A stretch of 13,751 nucleotides of DNA, taken from assembly GCA_900547305.1 (NCBI GenBank), contig URGH01000066.1, positions 1 through 13,751 of the forward strand, given 5' to 3'. How positions within the stretch are numbered: the stretch's first letter is position 1; every line of letters begins with the position of its first letter. The translations under genes were made by a program, and so were the position numbers. Below are positions 11,806 to 13,751 of this stretch, in pieces. The notes below the pieces were generated by a model. It was not told where the DNA came from. It saw only the letters and a list, made by a program, of their open reading frames with translations, and did not search any database. The DNA comes from an uncultured Oscillospiraceae bacterium (GTDB taxonomy: Bacteria > Bacillota > Clostridia > Oscillospirales > Acutalibacteraceae).

Positions 11806-13398
11806 TTAATCCTTATTAAAGTCCTCTAATATAAGACCGTCGTTTTTATCAAGCGCCCAGTTAATATTCCATTCGCTTGTAAATATTAAAATATTGTTGT
11901 CCTTAAAGTCCTGAACCCACTTTGTATCCGAAGTCAGGTTCAGGCTTTTCATATCAATATCCTTATTTCTTACCCAGCGGATATACTGGTATGGCATATC
12001 GTTTCTTATAACGTCAACGTTATACTCGTTTTTAAGGCGGTATTCAAGCACTTCAAGCTGCAAAACGCCCACAACGCCCACTATAACCCGTTCCATACCC
12101 GAGTTCGGCTCGCGGAATATCTGAATTGCGCCCTCTTGTGCTATCTGTTCAACGCCCTTTACAAACTGCTTGCGTTTAAGACTGTCCTTTTGCTCAATAA
12201 CGGCGAAATGCTCGGGCGCAAAGGTGGGAATACCCTCAAATTTAACGTGCTTTTTAAGCGAGCATACCGTATCGCCTATTGAGTAAATACCCGGGTCGAA
12301 AACGCCGATTATATCGCCCGCATAGGCTTCGTTTATTACCTGGCGTTCTTCAGCCATCATCTGCTGCGGCTGAGACAGTCGCACGGGCTTTCCCGCCTGA
12401 ACGTGGTAGTAATCCGCCCCGCGTTCAAACTTGCCCGAGCATATGCGGAAAAAGGTTATTCTGTCGCGGTGGTTCTTATTCATATTCGCCTGAATTTTAA
12501 AGGCGAACGCCGAAAAATTATCGTCAAACGGGTCAACAGGTTCGCCCTCCGACATACGCGGCAGGGGGGAGGTGGTCATTTTAAGGAAGTTCTCTAAAAA
12601 CGGCTCAACCCCGAAGTTGGTAAGCGCCGAACCGAAGAAAACGGGGGTCAGCTCGCCGCGGCGCACCTTTTCAAGGTCAAATTCATAGCTTGCGCCGTCA
12701 AGCAACTCAATCTGGTCTACAAGCTCTGCGCGCTGGTATTCGCCTATAAGCTCGTCTAATTTTTCGGTATCGGTAATATCGCACTTTACGGCGCTTAATT
12801 TATCCTGCCCGCGGTGGAACTCTTTAAATGTGAGAATTTCGCGCTTGTCGCGGTCAAAAACACCCTTAAAATCAACCCCGCAGCCTATGGGCCAGTTAAC
12901 GGGGTAGGTGCCTATGCCGAATTCCTTTTCAAGCTCGTCGAGCAGCTCAAACGGGTCGCGCGCCTCGCGGTCTAACTTATTTATAAAAGTAAATATCGGA
13001 ATATGCCGCATGGCGCAGACCTTAAACAGCTTGCGCGTTTGCGCTTCAATGCCCTTTGCCGCGTCAATTACCATTACCGCGCTGTCCGCCGCCATAAGGG
13101 TGCGGTAGGTATCCTCCGAAAAGTCCTGATGCCCCGGGGTATCGAGAATATTTATGCAAAAGCCCTCGTATTCAAACTGCATTACAGATGAGGTTATGGA
13201 AATACCGCGCTGTTTTTCAAGGTCCATCCAGTCGGAAACCGCGTGCTTAGCAGTAGCCTTGCCCTTTACCGAGCCCGCGGTCTGAATAGCGCCGCCGTAA
13301 AGCAAAAATTTCTCGGTAAGTGTGGTTTTACCTGCGTCCGGGTGGGATATTATAGCAAACGTCCGTCTGCGTTCGATTTCGGTTTTAAGGTCGCTCAC
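11806..13398 (-). CDS. prfC: Peptide chain release factor 3
   Basis: A 530-residue translational GTPase that recycles RF1/RF2 from the ribosome after termination. The P-loop SHPDAGKTT (18-26), the switch region GISITSSV (65-72), DTPGH (86-90) and NKLD (140-143) form the G domain; later parts match EF-G-like domains II and III of RF3 (HFAVIEQKD, QLEVLEYRLKNEYNVD, YIRWV). The length agrees with the family. The start is GTG, with GAGGAG about 7 nt upstream. It is a single-gene transcript divergent from the tRNA-Gly gene. The full open frame and intact motifs indicate a working protein. Confidence 0.96.
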   Translation of the reverse strand: MSDLKTEIERRRTFAIISHPDAGKTTLTEKFLLYGGAIQTAGSVKGKATAKHAVSDWMDLEKQRGISITSSVMQFEYEGFCINILDTPGHQDFSEDTYRTLMAADSAVMVIDAAKGIEAQTRKLFKVCAMRHIPIFTFINKLDREARDPFELLDELEKEFGIGTYPVNWPIGCGVDFKGVFDRDKREILTFKEFHRGQDKLSAVKCDITDTEKLDELIGEYQRAELVDQIELLDGASYEFDLEKVRRGELTPVFFGSALTNFGVEPFLENFLKMTTSPLPRMSEGEPVDPFDDNFSAFAFKIQANMNKNHRDRITFFRICSGKFERGADYYHVQAGKPVRLSQPQQMMAEERQVINEAYAGDIIGVFDPGIYSIGDTVCSLKKHVKFEGIPTFAPEHFAVIEQKDSLKRKQFVKGVEQIAQEGAIQIFREPNSGMERVIVGVVGVLQLEVLEYRLKNEYNVDVIRNDMPYQYIRWVRNKDIDMKSLNLTSDTKWVQDFKDNNILIFTSEWNINWALDKNDGLILEDFNKD

Positions 13399-13430
13399 AA
13401 AATTACTCCTCTGTTTAAAAATACCAGTAA

Positions 13431-13460
13431 ATTATACCATAGCTTATTATGCGCTGTCAA
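13431..13460 (-). promoter_or_regulatory. prfC promoter
   Basis: On the minus strand, TTGACA (13455-13460), an 18-bp spacer and TATAAT (13431-13436); both boxes are exact consensus. The leader is about 25 nt. It is back to back with the tRNA-Gly promoter. Confidence 0.85.
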
Positions 13461-13486
13461 GCGCCCGAAATAAGACAAAAAAACAC

Positions 13487-13515
13487 TTGCAAATATAAAT
13501 ACTATGTGCTATAAT
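13487..13515 (+). promoter_or_regulatory. tRNA-Gly promoter
   Basis: TTGCAA (13487-13492), a 17-bp spacer and TATAAT (13510-13515), about 18 nt before the mature tRNA 5' end. A tRNA gene with its own promoter fits the absence of other genes on this strand upstream. Confidence 0.8.
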
Positions 13516-13533
13516 GTGTAAACAGGATAATTT

Positions 13534-13607
13534 GCGGATATAGTTCATCGGTAGAATGTCAGCTTCCCAAGCTGAACAGGTGGGTTCGACTCCCATTATC
13601 CGCTCCA
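13534..13607 (+). tRNA. tRNA-Gly (anticodon CCC)
   Basis: The 74-nt cloverleaf folds fully: acceptor GCGGATA/TATCCGC, D arm GTTC/GAAT, anticodon stem TCAGC/GCTGA with loop TTCCCAA (anticodon CCC), T arm GTGGG/CCCAT closed by one G-T pair with loop TTCGACT, discriminator T73 and an encoded CCA end. U73 and the C35/C36 anticodon bases are glycine identity features. It reads GGG codons. No terminator lies between it and the following repeat copy. Confidence 0.96.
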
Positions 13608-13623
13608 TTTTAAAAGCCGCTTT

Positions 13624-13751
13624 AAGCGTGCCGGAAAAATCGCCACGCTCCCCACCGGGAATGCCGTTCGCAAAAATCGGAGATTTTTGACTGCATTCCC
13701 TACTCTTGCGGTACCCAAAGAAAATATTCGCTTGGAGCGCGAATTTTCTTT
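13624..13751 (+). repeat. Dispersed structured repeat, copy 3 (5' part, cut by window end)
   Basis: This matches 11420-11549 of the complete copy: the first hairpin AGCGTG/CACGCT (13625-13649), GGGAATGCCG, the hairpin CAAAAATC/GATTTTTG (13671-13689), the near-invariant CCCTACTCTTGCGGTACCC and the AAAGAAAAT...TTTTCTTT stem. The 13671-13689 stem has a G-C to A-T compensatory change against copy 2. It begins about 17 nt after the tRNA. The remainder lies beyond the window. Confidence 0.88.

Noticed and set aside
11418..11819. 133-codon open frame through repeat copy 2
   Set aside because: It lies wholly over the hairpin-rich repeat, has no ribosome binding site of its own, and the copies differ by structure-preserving rather than protein-preserving changes. 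Treated as spurious.
1..13751. CRISPR array, prophage or insertion sequence
   Set aside because: No regularly spaced short repeats, transposase, integrase or phage structural genes are seen; the only repeats are three partial or full copies of the structured element.

Overview
The window looks like an interior piece of a low-to-medium GC, AT-rich-intergenic Bacillota genome, most likely an uncultured gut-type Clostridia (Oscillospirales-like). The reasons are near-consensus sigma-A promoters with 17-18 bp spacers, strong GGAGG ribosome binding sites, the rpsF-ssb-rpsR order, a type III pantothenate kinase, an ECF S component, a Met-type ABC importer and a cytoplasmic GH78 rhamnosidase. The taxonomic placement is inference; no marker for a finer call is present.

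Layout. 1-185: 3' half of a structured dispersed repeat. 249-3261: two-gene glycan cluster (DUF4886 SGNH-hydrolase-like protein, then a GH78 alpha-L-rhamnosidase-like enzyme), closed by a strong bidirectional terminator. 3308-4672 (minus): cysK and an Rrf2 regulator in one operon, with a consensus promoter, a CTACCAA-N9-TTGGTAG palindrome over the predicted start point, and a possible short Cys-containing leader ORF. 4920-5834: LysR regulator, divergent from cysK. 5948-8723: met-type importer operon (short Cys-containing leader ORF, MetQ lipoprotein, MetN ATPase, MetI permease). 8801-10240 (minus): coaX then an ECF S component, suggesting pantothenate uptake and phosphorylation. 10406-11414: rpsF-ssb-rpsR. 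11420-11757: complete copy of the dispersed repeat. 11806-13398 (minus): prfC. 13534-13607: tRNA-Gly(CCC), followed by the 5' third of a third repeat copy that runs to the window end.

How it fits together. The centre is a sulfur amino-acid block: cysteine synthase, an Rrf2 regulator that probably represses its own operon, a LysR regulator and a methionine-type importer. Both sulfur transcripts carry short upstream ORFs with Cys codons, which suggests a translation-based sensor of cysteine supply (inference).

The two strongest unusual signals are (a) the MetQ lipoprotein, which is circularly permuted: the lobe that is normally C-terminal comes directly after the signal peptide and the lobe that is normally N-terminal comes last, with the ligand-site motifs retained; and (b) the ~340-nt intergenic repeat, whose copies differ by compensatory changes inside hairpin stems, the mark of a conserved RNA (or cruciform) structure rather than a protein-coding sequence. 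The window starts and ends inside this repeat.
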